Assembly (NCBI RefSeq): GCF_000350225.1
Contig: NW_005178773.1
Location: 249,127-313,126 of the forward strand
Direction: 5' to 3'
Source of the DNA: Chondrus crispus
Taxonomy: Eukaryota > Rhodophyta > Florideophyceae > Gigartinales > Gigartinaceae
DNA: 64,000 nt
The notes under the pieces were generated by a model that made no database searches, was not told where the DNA came from, and worked only from the letters and a program-made list of their open reading frames with translations. The position numbers and the translations under genes are program-made. Each line of letters starts with the position of its first letter. Positions within the stretch are counted from its first letter, which is position 1. Of this stretch, positions 10,771-22,193 are shown piece by piece.

Positions 10771-13030
10771 TCCAACGTATTTTTCGCAACGCGGAAGTCA
10801 GCGTGCGGTTAAACCTCTCAACTTGGCCGTTGGCTTGCGGGTGGTACGTAGTCGTGAACACATTGCGTATGCCGAGAATTCGGCAGACGTTCTGAAAGAA
10901 CCGGGCCGTGAACTGTGTTCCATTGTCGGACAGCAGCTTGACCGGCGGTCCGTACACAAATACCCAATGGTGAACGAAGGCTTGTGCGATGTGCGCAGCT
11001 GATATCTTCTTCAACGGTACGGTTCGTACCAGTTTCGAGTATCGATCGCTGATCACGAGAATATACCGATTTCCTCGTTTAGTTGTAATTAGCTCGCCGA
11101 GGATGTCGATGGCGACAAACTCCAGCGGAGCTTTGGGCGTGAACAGCTTCATTTCCTCCGTGTTTCTTCTTAACTTCACCCTCTCCCGCGCACATGCGGC
11201 GCAATTCTTCGCGACTGCATAGCAGTCTAGGGCCATCGTAGGCCAATAAAAATATCTTCTCAATGTCTTGTAAAGTTTCCTGCCTCCCAGGTGGCCTGCC
11301 AATTTTGCGTAATGGCTTAACCCTAGAACGCGGTCCCTTAACGATTGTGGTATCACCGCTTGTACAAACTCCGCCGCGGTACGGCATAGAGTTCCTTCGA
11401 GTTCCTCGGTCTCCATGCTGAACGTTCTCACCTTTCCGGCGTCCATTTCTTTCTTGATGCAGTTGCAGAAGGGGTCGACAGCTTGCTCGCGAATGAGCTC
11501 CTCCGGAGTGACAGCTTGGAATTGATCGACGCGCTCAGGGGCGGTCCCCCCCTCAAGAGCGAGGATGTCGTCTAACGCGTCAAGACTGCCCTCGTCCTCC
11601 ACTGTACCCTCGGCTGGTTCGGCCATAAAGCATGGGATTTCGTCGTCGATTTCGTCGACGGTTTCTCCTGCTGTCCGTAATCTTGACAGGGCATCAGCTT
11701 CACTATTCGCCTTGCCCTTCTTGTACTTGATTTCGAAATCGAATTCCTAGAGGCGGAGCCTCCATCCGATTAATCTCCCGCTGGGGTCGGTTACGTTCAT
11801 CAACCACCTCAATGAGGCATGGTCGGTATGCGCAATGAAGTGCTCGCCATATAGAGATGGTCTTAGAGTCTGTACGGCCCAAATTACCGCTAGACATTCT
11901 TTTTCTAATACGGAGTAGTTTCTCTCGGCTGCGGATAACGTTCTTGAAAAGAACCCGATGGGTTTACGTTGCGCATCCGGATGTGTCTGAAATAATGCAG
12001 CGCCGATTTGATAGTCGCTTGCATCGGTATCTACCGAGTAGGGTAGATCCTTCTTCGGCAGCGCCAACACCGGTGGCGCCAAGATGGCGTCCTTGAGCTT
12101 GTCAAAAGCTCTTTCGCACGTTTCGTCGAATCCTTCCAATTGGACCGGTTGTCCCTTCTTCAATAGTTGATTGAGCGGATGCGCGATTTTCGCGTAATGT
12201 GGGACAAACCTGCGGTAGACATTATAAAGTCCCAAGAAGCTTCTGAGCTGGGTCTGCGTTTGAGGGTGCCTCACTTGTTCCAACGCCGCGATGCGAGCGG
12301 CATCAACCTCCAATGTACCTGGCCGAACGACATGGCCCAGGTACTTGATCTTTTCGACGAAAAATTCGCACTTGCGAAGCTTGAGCTTCACACCTGCCTT
12401 CTCCAATACAGAAAGTATTTCATCCATGTGCACGATGTGCTCCTCCTACGACTTGCTAAAAATTATTATGTCATCCAGATACACAAAACAGCATTTCCAA
12501 CGGAACGGAGAGAGCAGGATATCCATTGCTCTCTGAAACGTCGCTGGCGCGTTGGTAAGCCCGAAGGGCATTCTTGAAAAACGGTAGAGACCTGAGTGGC
12601 ACGAAAAAGCTGTCTTGTCGCGGTCCGCTTCCAGAATAGGCATCTGCCAATACCCGGAAATCGCGTCCAACGCGGAAAAGACCTTGATGTCTCCAAGCGA
12701 GTCCAGACACTCATCCATGCGCGGTAAAGGGTACGTGTCCTTTACCGTTACCGCGTTTAACCGGCGATAGTCTACGCAAAAGTGCATCGATCCGTCCGGC
12801 TTCGGCACTAATAAAACTGGAGACGCCCATTCTGACTGCGCCGGTTCGATGACTCCTGCTTCTAACATCTTCTGTACTTCTGCGTCTTCGACCTCCCGAG
12901 CCTTTGGACCGGCTCGGTAGGGAGCTTGTGCAATTGGCCTTGTATCCGGAGCCAGTTCAATCCCGTGGACCGTGGTGTTGATCTCACCGAGGGTCCCATC
13001 CCACATGCAGAAATATTTTTCAACATCCGA
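10742..13030 (-). pseudogene. E1 pol: reverse transcriptase, RNase H and integrase core
   Basis: One frame encodes RT (HFCVDYRRLNAVTV, FSALDAISGYWQ, catalytic VYLDDIIIF), RNase H (DTDASDYQIG, LEKECLAVIW, HTDHASLRWLM) and integrase. The integrase has an N-terminal zinc-binding HHCC module (HYAKLAGH then CAAC), the first catalytic Asp in AIDILGE, the second in LLSDNGTQF and the catalytic Glu in NGQVERFNR. Two in-frame TAG codons break it: 12446-12448 after IIIFSKS, where relatives have an aromatic residue, and 11747-11749 in RNase H. Frame is lost upstream near 13030 and downstream near 10775. All catalytic residues survive, so the decay looks recent. Confidence 0.9.
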
Positions 13031-13175
13031 CGGAATCTTCGCGCAACCGGTCCGGCACGTGGTTCAGGTCGAGTTCCTCCACGTCCGGCGGGAGAGGCTC
13101 AATCCGCCGCTCCGGCGTCGTAGTTGCCGTCGCGGAGAGCATTTCCTCCCGTTCTCCTTGCTGGTCCTCGCGATC

Positions 13176-14384
13176 TTAATCCAACGGTTCGCATCTTGTC
13201 TCGCCCGTAGGCGTCTTGGTGGAATTAGGAAAATTTTCCTTCTTCCTTTCTTGAATTCCGAGAACTTCACCAATGGTGGTTTTGCTCTCGAGCGCGGCTC
13301 TCGGGTGCGGTAATAATTCGGCCACCACTTGGCCTTTTTGCACCCTGACAGGGTACGTCCTAAAATTCGCAACGAGTAAACGAAATGGCCTGTCAGGTTC
13401 AACCTGAACGACACCATTTCTGCACGTCAACCCGTGCCTTTCGTACAACGACGAGTACGGCTGAACCACAACCAAGCCCGCTCTCTTCGAGGTGCATTCC
13501 ACGACGCGTTGCGTCCCTGGCTCGATAGCCGTGGCTCTTGCCACTTTTACCTTAGGGGAAATTCGCTCCACCTTTCCATCATTCTCGTCCTCTCCCGGGA
13601 CGAGATTCTTCTTCCCTTTTCTCGTCGCGAACCGCCTAACTATCGGAACCTCCGAGAAATCCGCCAACTCCACCGTTTTCTTCCTTGGATAAATAGCTTC
13701 CACAAACCGGTCACAGTAGTCCGCGCCTAGAATTAGCGGGACGGCTAGTTTTTGGCATACAATAAACTCGGCTGCGGCCACAAATTTTCCAAGCCTCACA
13801 GGCATTCTAATTGTGCCGAGAGTCCGGAGTGGCCTATTGTTCGCGTCGCCAATGTCTTGGGTCGGTCCGTAGGACACTAGAGATTCCATTCCAGCCGGGA
13901 GTTCCGATTTTCGCACAAGGTTTGGTCCCGCGCCGGTGTCTAAAACAGACAACACCCGGCTCATCAATCCGACTGTTGGTCCAATGTCCGCGTAAACTTT
14001 GTAGTTTTTTCGCGCAAGAACCAAAATCTTCTCGGGACACTCCCTTCCCTTAACCCTGTACCAGGGTCTTCGAACTTCTTCCAGCGGATGATCTCGGGCT
14101 CGGCTCAAAATTTTCTTGACTTGAGCTGGCCCTTTGGGCTTATCCACCAATCCAACAACCTCCTCATCGGGGCCTGATTTTTCCCTTAGAGACGGGGAAC
14201 GGGGCTGAGCCCCGGGCACAGTACGTCGACCGTGTGCCTCTCGCGACTCATGCGAGATTCCCCTCTCTAGTTTTCCTGCCGCTGCGGGATCCTTCTCACA
14301 TCCGACGGCGCGGGCCCTCTGAAGGGTTGGTTCAGCCCCGGCGTTGAAGCACTCGGCGTGCTCGCCGTCTGCGAATCGAACCAA
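13176..14384 (-). pseudogene. E1 pol: aspartic protease and linker
   Basis: This frame overlaps the end of gag by 118 nt in the -1 frame. It holds the retroviral-type protease with LSVLDTGAGPNLV (catalytic Asp near residue 149 counted from 14384) and a LILGADYCDRF flap-region partner. A linker follows (GLVVVQPYSSLYERH, FRLLVANFRTYPV) that is also found in E2. It ends in a stop near 13176, where the frame to RT is disturbed by at least one indel (13010-13176). No independent start is needed if it is made as a gag-pol fusion. Confidence 0.85.
14239..14276 (-). promoter_or_regulatory. Candidate -1 frameshift site at the E1 gag-pol junction
   Basis: On the minus strand gag ends GAA AAC TAG (slip region GGAAAAC, 14276-14270; TAG 14269-14267) and pol is open in the -1 frame through the same bases. 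Twelve nt after the slip region TCTCGC and GCGAGA (14257-14252, 14244-14239) can pair into a 6-bp stem. The heptamer is not a perfect X XXY YYZ, unlike the one in E2. It may be decayed or use single-tRNA slippage. Confidence 0.45.
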
Positions 14385-16561
14385 TTCTTGACCTTCAGGT
14401 AACTCGTCGATGGTATCCCTAACCTCTCCATCGGAGACAACGCCTCATAATTTTCCAAAACTCGGTGCATTTCCCGGAGGGAAAGAATGCACGTTGGCAC
14501 GGCGTGCCCCTGTTCGTAACAATGATAGCACACCAGTCCGTGCGTCTTGACGGGATATTGCGGCCTAGGTCCTCCACGGGCCGGCGGCCTTCCTTGACGT
14601 TGCGGCCTTCCCATCCAGCCTGGCCTTCGAAACGTCGTACCCTTGTCTTCCATCGGAATGCGCGGCGCCGGCGTATGGCCGCGCCCCCGAAACATCATCA
14701 CGAGATCCGTGGGCTCTGAAAACGACTCCGTCGTGTATGTGGGCGTCGGTAAAGTTGACGACCCGCTTGCCCCGTAGTCCTCGTGTCCGTAGCCCTCCGA
14801 TGGCTCCATGAACTCGCCTTCGGCTACTAACGCTCCTTCGTAGTGGTTTTCGCTGCTTCCGTGCGCACCGTGCTCATCTGACGCGGAAATGGACTCGGCT
14901 AAATGGACGGCGGCATAACTTTTGCGACTGGGATAAGAAGCCCTCGGCTTCTTACCCGCCCTGATCGTCGACGGCGTCTGAATCGTGACCTTCTTGGTCT
15001 TCTTGTCCCTAGCGCGGCTCGCGGAGCCATGCGCCTTCGCGTAATTAACTAGTCTCAAAAACGAAACGTCCCGATTGTCTTGGCGGTATTGAGATAACAT
15101 CGGCTTGATACTCGAATCGAGTCCTTCAATGAACATCGTCATTTGTTCCTCCATCGAATATACGTTTCCACATCGATTGCTTGCGTCCGTCAGACGGATA
15201 TCAAATTCCATCTCGTCTTCAGACGGTCTTTGCTGAACTTCTCGCAATGCGAGCACAGCTTGACGGATCGCCTCGTCGGTTGCGAAACTCCTCAACAACC
15301 ACTGTACGGCCTCCGGCCAAACGGATACCTTTCCGTGATGGGCCCCGGCCGTCTGAGACACCTAAGTGTACCGTCTCAAGGCGATGCCGCTTAAAAATTC
15401 GGGCAACAAGCGGATCGCTTGCCCCTCGTTCATTTCTTGAGTATCGAACTCTTGAACTAATTTTGACAAAAAATCCAACACAAGGACCCCGTCCTCACCT
15501 GTGAACGTGTTGTCCTTCTTCACCGTAGGCGGAATGTCTCTCCTGATTTTTCGCACGGCGGTCCGCCGGGAACTTGACAAATATGTCTGTGGGTTCTGCA
15601 AGCGGTACGTTCGGTACGAAAGTAATTTCTTGAAGAGGTAGTTGGTCGGATTCAGCTCCTCCAACTCCTCCCATCTCGGCCCGCGCCGCGTTGCGACATC
15701 TTCGGGCTCCTCGTCCTTGTCTCTCCGCGAGGCGGTCGAAGTGACTCCGCCTCGTCTGGAGGAAATTTTCTTGCTTGACGAAATTCCGTTTCCTTCTTTT
15801 GAACGGCGTTCGGAATCGCCCGAATGGTTCGATGAATCGCCGTTACCATCTTCGGAGGGACCAAGCGACTCCGACTGTGAGTCGCGGTTCTCCGGATCGT
15901 CACTACAGTGACCCTTGCTTGTACGTCGCTCGTCCTTCTTCGAGGGCTTCGACTTGGAGCTCCGCTGACGAGCGGGCTTGTCCTTCTTCGACTGACGGTC
16001 GCCCTCTCTACCCGAAGGGAGCAGCTCGTCGTCCGGTCCTTGCGGAGCTTGATCCGTGGCCTGCTCAAGGTCCTTGAGACGTTGCGCTGCGCGATCGAAT
16101 CGGTCATCGATGCTTGTTCTAAATTTTCCTAAGGACTCCAAGGCTTGATTCGGGTCGCGCCTCGCGTCCTTGACTGAAATTTTCAACGAAGCTAGGACCT
16201 CCGGCTCCAGACCGTCGGTCGCCTCACCTCGCTCCTTCTCGACGAGATCCACTCGAGCCGACAGCTCTCCCAAAACGGTGTGGAACTCGGATGCTTGCAA
16301 CTCCAGTTGCTTCCGGACGAGGGCTAATTCAGCCTCGAGATTTTTCGTCATCTCTTGGCGAATTTCCTCGCCCATCTTCTCGAACCTGTAGGATAGGTTA
16401 TCCTTGTGGGCTTCAATCTCCGTCGGGGATTCTTGACCTTCGGGATCCGTTGCCGTATTGGCCTGGCTTCGGGTGCGAGGACCTCGCGGGATCCTCGACG
16501 CCCTTGCCGATCCGCTCCTACTCGCCCCGGGACTGACGTCTCCAGGGGCGCTTGTCGACAT
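14267..16561 (-). pseudogene. E1 gag
   Basis: Structural protein of the virus-like particle. The N-terminal 150 residues are low in complexity and Arg/Ser-rich with a coiled-coil-like Glu/Leu stretch (RFEKMGEEIRQEMTK). A highly charged Ser/Lys/Glu region follows, then the capsid-like part (LNPTNYLFKKLLSYRTYRL, VWPEAVQWLLRSF, MFIEGL). Near the C-terminus is an RG/PR-rich segment and one CCHC zinc knuckle, CYHCYEQGHAVPTC, for RNA binding. A single in-frame TAG at 15362-15364 splits the ORF; otherwise it is open for about 765 codons. The E2 gag is clearly related. ATG 16561 is the first in frame after the PBS. Confidence 0.88.
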
Positions 16562-16706
16562 GGTTCGTTTCCAAAAACGAACCTAACTTAACACAAAGAA
16601 AAAAAATAGAAAACGACACCGCACCTGAATAAACTTACGTCGCAGAGAAAACTCCTGCAGTCCATTTCAGCTTACGCAGTTTCTAGGTCGGGTCTCCTGT
16701 ACGCAA

Positions 16707-16724
16707 TTCTAGGTCGGGAGACCA
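16707..16724 (-). other. E1 primer binding site
   Basis: TGGTCTCCCGACCTAGAA lies 4 nt inside the 5' LTR on the minus strand. It is identical to the PBS of E2, so both families use the same, unidentified tRNA. A second degenerate copy (GAGACCCGACCTAGAAAC) lies about 25 nt further in. Confidence 0.75.
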
Positions 16725-16728
16725 CTTT

Positions 16729-17702
16729 TGTAGTGCAATGCGCCTGTCAGGCAGAGACCAAGGTCCGTCGGTCCAACACAAACAACAACAACAAAAACAA
16801 CAACTGCCAACGGCACAGCGCTCCGGAGTGTTCGAAGCTCCCTGTCCTCTTTAAGCGGGTTTGCGGCCCGCAGGAGCTCGGATCCCTGATAGGGGGGGGG
16901 CAAAGAGAAGGGCCCAGCCCGGAATCGGTAAATGGTGGTAGAGACTTGTAAAGGCAACGGCTCGACGAGTTCGGAGGGGTGTTTAGGTAAACCTGGTCCG
17001 ATGGATCGTAAATCCAATGCTCTAAGAGCGCCTTGTACACCTTATACCCTTGATAAGGTCTTCGACGGGGACGTCGCAACGTAGCCCGTCGGGAAAGAAG
17101 AAAACGTAGCAGCGCTACACCGTCGTACTGCCCGATGGCAAAGTACCAACAACAGATCCGTCGCAACCAGATTCCGATGGAACCAACACTAAGAAAAGCA
17201 CCACTGGTGCACCAACACAGAATCCTGATGGCAAATGACGTCACGTTGCGGATCGCAATCCTACAAGGTGGGACCACCTCAAGATTAAGGGAAATTAGGA
17301 TAGGGAAGTAAAGGAAAATTGATAAGGAAAAAGGGAACCCCCGAGCGCAAAGGATAAAGCAATCTGTAGTTAAAAGGAATGTCTTGTAAAAGACGGACTT
17401 CAACCAAGGCGATATCAGACTCTGGCAACTCGGTTTACCTTTACTGACTTAGTCGTCAGAGGGCTAAGGTATATATCGCCCCGCCGGAGCCAGTACAGTA
17501 GCTCGCGGCGCTAGATCCTAGATCTAATCTAGTGTCAGCAAAATTAATGCCAACTAATTAACTAAATAAAATAAAATAATTAAAAATTAAAAATTAAAAC
17601 TGTGCAATTATTCACACGTGTGTCTGCCAACCCGGACTACTTTTCATATGCAAATATTTTCCTTTCTTTTCACCCCCCTTTTCAGGTGCGTATTGCACTA
17701 CA
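16729..17702 (-). repeat. E1 5' LTR
   Basis: Partner of the LTR at 2779-3742, 974 against 964 bp, with the same ends. The PBS adjoins its low-coordinate side, which marks it as the 5' LTR of a minus-strand element. TSD CATAT follows at 17703-17707. Confidence 0.93.
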
Positions 17703-19522
17703 CATATCCAGAATTACGTCGTCAACGTCAGCGTCACTTATTGATCCGGCTATCTCAGTGTCCAGGCGAGCATCTTGGCATCTCGACACTACTCCATTAA
17801 GCTGCCGTCCGTCGGCGCTGATTTTTCCCATCATCGTGTTAAGGTCCAGAACGAGGCCATGTTGCCTGTAGAACCGACTCCCAATTAGGAGCTTGGAAGG
17901 TAAGCGAAAAGCGACCCACACGCGCTCTGTGAATGTCCGTCCGCACATTTTGAAGCTCAATGACCCCTCTCCGCATGCCCCCATTTCGGATCCATCTGCG
18001 GTCCTTGCAGCAGACCCACCTGCTTCCCACTCCCCGCCATGTTCCTCGAACCACTTGCAGTCTACCGAAACCGAACGTGCTCCTGTATCTAGCGGTACCT
18101 AGACAGCCTCCTTGCCGACCTTCACCTGTACCACCACTTCCTCGCGTCCACCTCGATATATTCCGGTGCACTTGCAGACGCGTTCCCGTTCCCCGAGCGC
18201 CCCTGGTGCTCTGGTGGTCATTAGTTGCGGGGGGAGGACGTGCGCTTCGACCGGGGGCGCTCTCCTTCTCTTTCCCCAAAACGCGATTCTCATTGTTCTG
18301 GCGCGCTTTGGCTTTTTCCGGGCAGCCCCTCGCAATATGGCCCCTCTTAACGCAGTGGTAGCACTGTGCGTTCTCGAAACGCACATCCAGACCACCCGTA
18401 AGCGGACTACTAGGCAATTGGGCTACTGCCTCGGTATTGTCATCGCTAGCACTTTCAGCTTCGTGTTGCACACGCTCGCTGCGGAACTTTGTTTTGGTCA
18501 TATCCGGGGGCCTTCCCAGTGACATCATCGAGACTCGGGCAGTGACTTCGTCAAACTTCCGGATATAGACAAAGCCAGGTTTCTCATATTTGACGGCAGC
18601 GACTGCACAAAGCGATCTAGAAGTACCTCGTCCGACATCCTCTCCGGCAGCGCGAGCGCAGCAGACTGAAGGGGCTAGCAAACTCGTTTACCGTCTCCTT
18701 TCCATCGCGCCAGCGCATCATGTTGCATTTGACGCGAAGTGCTCGCCTGTGGCTGGTATTACACAGTCTCGTCTCCAGCAATGTCCATAGCTCATCGGCG
18801 CTACCGTGCAGGTTATCGGCCGCCACTAACTCGTAAATGGCGAGGGCGCTGCCAACAAATGCGCAAGGAAGCAGGCGATGTTGTGTACGTCGAGCCACGG
18901 GGAAGTCATGGAATAAGCGCTCCCAAGCCTTCTGGGCGGCGAGTTAGTTCCCGTCACCAGGTTGCGTGACCTGCACTGGCTCCAGAGCCTTGGATTATAT
19001 CCAGAAGGCAGATTGAGGCCCCAAAACCGCCGACTGCGGGTTCTGTGATGCCTTCTCGTGAGGGTCCTGATCACCACCCCCGTCGCCTCCGTCCGTATTC
19101 TTGCCAGAAACGTCCCCTTCTTCTGGCACGGGAGAAAGGGTCCTTCCGGCGACCCTCATGTAGGTCTCGACAGCAATTCCTAAGTTCGATACGGAGTGGC
19201 CAACTTCCACAACGGCTGCAGTGTTCTTCTCCAAGTGTTTGAGGATGTCTTCAAGGACCTCCTTCATGGCTGAAAATGCGTTTTCAGAACTGCCTGGCAT
19301 GCCAAACGTCTGGGACGCCGCTTCCTCGCGGTTGTCAACTCTTATCTCTTCATAAGCCGTGCGACCCGCAGGCAGTACTGGCTTTGTTTCGTCGATACCA
19401 GTGTCCTCCGCAGTCAGCTCCATGTCTTCTTCTTTGTCGAAAAGACCAAGATACTTGGCCAGATCCATTTCGGCCCTTTGTCCAGCTTCCATCACAGAGC
19501 GAGTTTCCGAATCTTCGCCCAT
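17703..19522 (-). pseudogene. E0: Ty3/Gypsy gag and protease (5' part of a split element)
   Basis: From ATG 19522 the minus strand reads an acidic N-terminus, a capsid-like part (LWTLLETRLCN, WRDGKETVNEFA), a CCHC zinc knuckle CYHCVKRGHIARGC and an aspartic protease starting VPLDTGARSVSVD. There are at least three frame changes between 19000 and 18600 and a TAG just before the protease (18099-18101). The last codons, DVDDVILDM, run into the CATAT target. On the far side of the solo LTR and E1 the same frame resumes at 2198 with DLSHFHRDV, so this gene and the RT at 661-2198 are one element cut in two. Confidence 0.8.
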
Positions 19523-20271
19523 TGAAAAGCACTAACAAATTTGTTATGTTGTGACCACTCTTTGTCACACTGAAAGCTAGGTTCTTTACTCGGTTCAAAA
19601 CTCAACTTCGGGCAACGCTTCTCGACCATGTTGTCACAGCTGTATTTAAAAAAATCTGTGCCATGCACTCCGTCATTGTCGCTGGTAGCACAGTAGCTCG
19701 ATCACGCGAAACTATTGACAGAAGGACAAAAAGGGGACCTTCTCTTCGCGGGGCAGGGTATAATCATGTGTTTTCACATGTGGCCCATGCACAAATCCAA
19801 ATAAACTTGAGTTCTGAAAACGCAGCGAATTAGTGACGGTCAGCTTGTAGCTTAACATGTACAGTAATCTTAACATGTAATCGATGGAGAGTACGTCTCA
19901 GGTTTTCCTCAAGTTTCCACTGAAATATGAGAAATTATTCCCAATTGAATTTCGCATCCCATGACTGTTCTCTCTGTAGTCTTTTGAAATTTTATTTTAG
20001 CAAGATAGACAAAAACGCTTTCTTCGCAATTATTATAGGCTGGAAGACAGGTTTTCGCATAACGAAGGGCTTTTTTAAATGTACGATGAAATTACTCTGC
20101 TAGTTAATGAACGTCGCAACACGTGAATTAGTGAAATCCAATATGTCCACATTCAATATGCAAATGCCAAATGGCAGGGGTGGACATCAGTGTCCGAGAC
20201 GTTGGTCTTTCTGTAGTTGTTCACATCCCAGAGCTTTTCTATGGTATCTTCGTAAAGAATGACCGAAAACG
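19523..20271. other. Leader/LTR region of E0 and AT-rich spacer
   Basis: No gene seen. A TGGTCACAACA string on the minus strand about 27 nt upstream of the E0 gag ATG could be its PBS, which would place the E0 5' LTR to the right of about 19565. I could not fix its ends, because the partner LTR is outside the window. A TATA-like gggtataatc lies at about 19757. Confidence 0.3.
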
Positions 20272-20275
20272 CTAG

Positions 20276-20310
20276 TGTCTATCGGACCGTTAGTCCTCAT
20301 ATGAGAACAG
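20276..20310 (+). repeat. Single end of a CTAG-type piggyBac element
   Basis: CTAG (20272-20275) is followed by TGTCTATCGGAC and then a CCTCATATGAG half-palindrome, the same layout as the ends of the piggyBac element at 40170-43404 and the MITE at 46029. I found no matching right end nearby, so it is a truncated remnant. Confidence 0.5.
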
Positions 20311-20408
20311 AAGTTATTTTAGCAAAAGAATAAATATGTCATTTTGATAAGAGGAAAGCAAAGTGATCGAAAGACGTTCAATGAGAGGTTTTATGCTGTG
20401 AAAAAGCA

Positions 20409-20501
20409 TGGAACTATCGCATATTTCCCTGGGTCTTTTATAAATGACCATTTTAAAAGACCATTTTATAAAAAGACCCAGGGAAATGTGCGATAGTTCC
20501 A
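20409..20501. repeat. 93-bp near-perfect inverted repeat
   Basis: Two arms of about 38 bp (tggaactatcgcatatttcc... and its reverse complement) surround about 12 bp of centre. Transcribed, it would fold into a hairpin long enough to be a small-RNA precursor. It could equally be a foldback MITE; I see no clear TSD. Confidence 0.6.
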
Positions 20502-20991
20502 TAAATGATTTTATCCTCTTTGGACTCACCATTGAACACAACTAGGATTTTACGATTTGCACATCTGCAGAAAATAAAATGGAAGACGTCGCGCTGCACA
20601 CCCTTTCCCGTCATTGAAGAAAGCAAATCGAACAAGAGCTGCAAGCTGTGATATTCTCCTCCCACTCCGAAAATGAAACACGTGGTTTCCTGGGCATGAC
20701 TGTCAGCCCGTATGGTTGTTTTGCAGTGAGCAGTCTCCTGCAATCGAAAGAGAAGCCGTCCAGTTTAGATGTTTGGGAGTAGAATGCTGATAATAAAGCA
20801 GATGCAGCAGATCGATGTAAAACTTTAGTGAGCCGCCGTGAATTCGCAGCAGAGTTGGTTCCCAAAAACGACCTCCTCAAGCTCTCTATCGCCAGGCTTG
20901 CTTCGAATCACGTCAACACCGGGACACCTACAGAACCCCGCTCCCTCTTCGGCCCCTGTCATCCCCCACCTCTACACCGCCCCGCTCCACC

Positions 20992-21575
20992 ATGCCTCTC
21001 ACCGCTTTGCTCTCCCTTCTCCTACTCCTCCCGCTGTCGTTTGCTCAGATCTACCTCGGTTATGGCCCGCCCTGTCAGCTGGGTGTACCCGGCCCGAGCC
21101 CGTGCACAGTTGCGGCGGTGTGCGAGCTGGTAAATTTCGGCAACACGGCGGCCGGCCAGCCCCGCACCGGCCGGTGCCGCGCCTTCCTGAGCCCCCCGCC
21201 GCCATGCACCGTCACTCTCTGTGCCACAGGCGGCGGCACCACGGCGTGCTCCTTCACCACCCCGGAGCCCCTCATCGCCACGTGCAGAGCCTGGGGCGAG
21301 CGTACGGATCTCGGCGGTGTGGAGCCCAACTGCAACTTTCCGTGCACGAGGGAGTGCCGAGACCCCCGCGTCGTCGCTTCCAACGGCTCCAAGTACTGCA
21401 ACCTGTGCAAGCTGCAGGCTGCGTTGTGCCGCCGGAGCTTCAGGTTCTACGGTCCGCGAGACCCGTACCGCATGCGCCCGATCGCGGAATCCGTTGTGGC
21501 CAAGTGCTGTATTGACGAGGGCAGGGGCTGTCTGAGGGTCGCGAGTCGCTGCTCCACGCTCGGGCCGCGTGTACG
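20992..21575 (+). pseudogene. Secreted Kazal-type cysteine-rich protein, 5' part (split by E2)
   Basis: ATG 20992 opens with a clear signal peptide (MPLTALLSLLLLLPLSFAQ). Next comes a Cys module (CTVAAVC, NFGN, RTGRC, CTVTLC). Then a Kazal-like domain with CTRECRDPRVVASNGSKY, CNLC and KLQAALC, close to the Kazal spacing that usually gives serine protease inhibition. The reading frame runs to the GTACG target at 21571-21575, where E2 starts, and resumes in frame at 32411. Uninterrupted it would encode 262 residues with the second Cys module in the 3' part. The transposon removes that module and replaces it with a few LTR-encoded residues, so the copy is probably inactive. Target of the inhibitor is unknown. 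Confidence 0.75.
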
Positions 21576-22193
21576 TGTCGTGCACTACAGCCACGTGTGG
21601 CGGCTGTAGGCAGAGCGACGCGCGTTCGGACGCGTAAGGGGATAACGGGAGACCACCCGGTGGATGACCGGAACCGGGATCCGGGCGCGGCTTGCGCGGT
21701 AGAGAAGTAGAACTAGAGTCAGAGACAAAGAGGAAGAATTAAAGGAAAAGTAGGGCTAATGGTGCGGACAGCACAGTAGTTGGCGTAGGGCTCGCGCGGG
21801 TGGGTCGACGCGCGCGGGGAAGGCAGTTGGGATTCCAGGGGTGTAGATGGCTCGGTCGGTATGGGCGAGCCAGTACCGAGTCGAGGCTACAACCTGGAAT
21901 CCAGAAACCAAGGTAAAAGATCCGAGGCTTCGTGCCTGTTTAGTTTGAGTATCGGGTTGACTATATAGTCCCCGTCGCCGCAATGGCGAAGCTTAATTAC
22001 ACTATAAATTAGAGTAACTAGAATATACGGGTGTAGCCCCGAGTTATGGCAGAGGTATTACACGTGTCCACCAGTGGGAATCTGGCGTATGGACCGGAGG
22101 AGTCCATGTGTACCCCTGGTACACGTGGTGGTGGTCCAGCGCGATTTTGGCTGGTAGGGACAGCTGTCCCGCTATAGTGTACAGTGCACTACA
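21576..22193 (-). repeat. E2 3' LTR
   Basis: Starts tgtcgtgcactacag and ends gcactaca; same length as the partner at 31788-32405 with few differences. Three CACGTG motifs lie within it (near 21592, 22062, 22115). The polypurine tract adjoins its right side. Confidence 0.93.

Larger units (their letters stand above)
2779..17702 (-). mobile_element. E1: complete-length chromodomain Ty3/Gypsy retrotransposon with an antisense gene
   Basis: Two long LTRs (2779-3742 and 16729-17702) in the same orientation are flanked by the TSD CATAT (2774-2778 and 17703-17707). From the 5' LTR at the high-coordinate end the minus strand reads PBS, gag, protease, RT, RNase H, integrase and chromodomain. About 6 kb then separate pol from the 3' LTR, and a plus-strand gene lies in that space. 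At 14.9 kb the element is unusually long. gag-pol carries several TAG stops and frameshifts, so this copy is inactive. The insertion lies inside the older element E0, next to a solo LTR at the same target. Confidence 0.93.

Noticed and set aside
16747-17403. Long minus ORF of 218 codons in the E1 5' LTR, also present in the 3' LTR (2797-3324)
   Set aside because: It lies wholly in LTR regulatory sequence, differs in length between the two LTRs and contains low-complexity repeats; likely chance.
20838-21594. Large plus and minus ORFs overlapping the Kazal-type gene
   Set aside because: They are GC-rich shadows; only frame 20992 has a signal peptide and Cys spacing.
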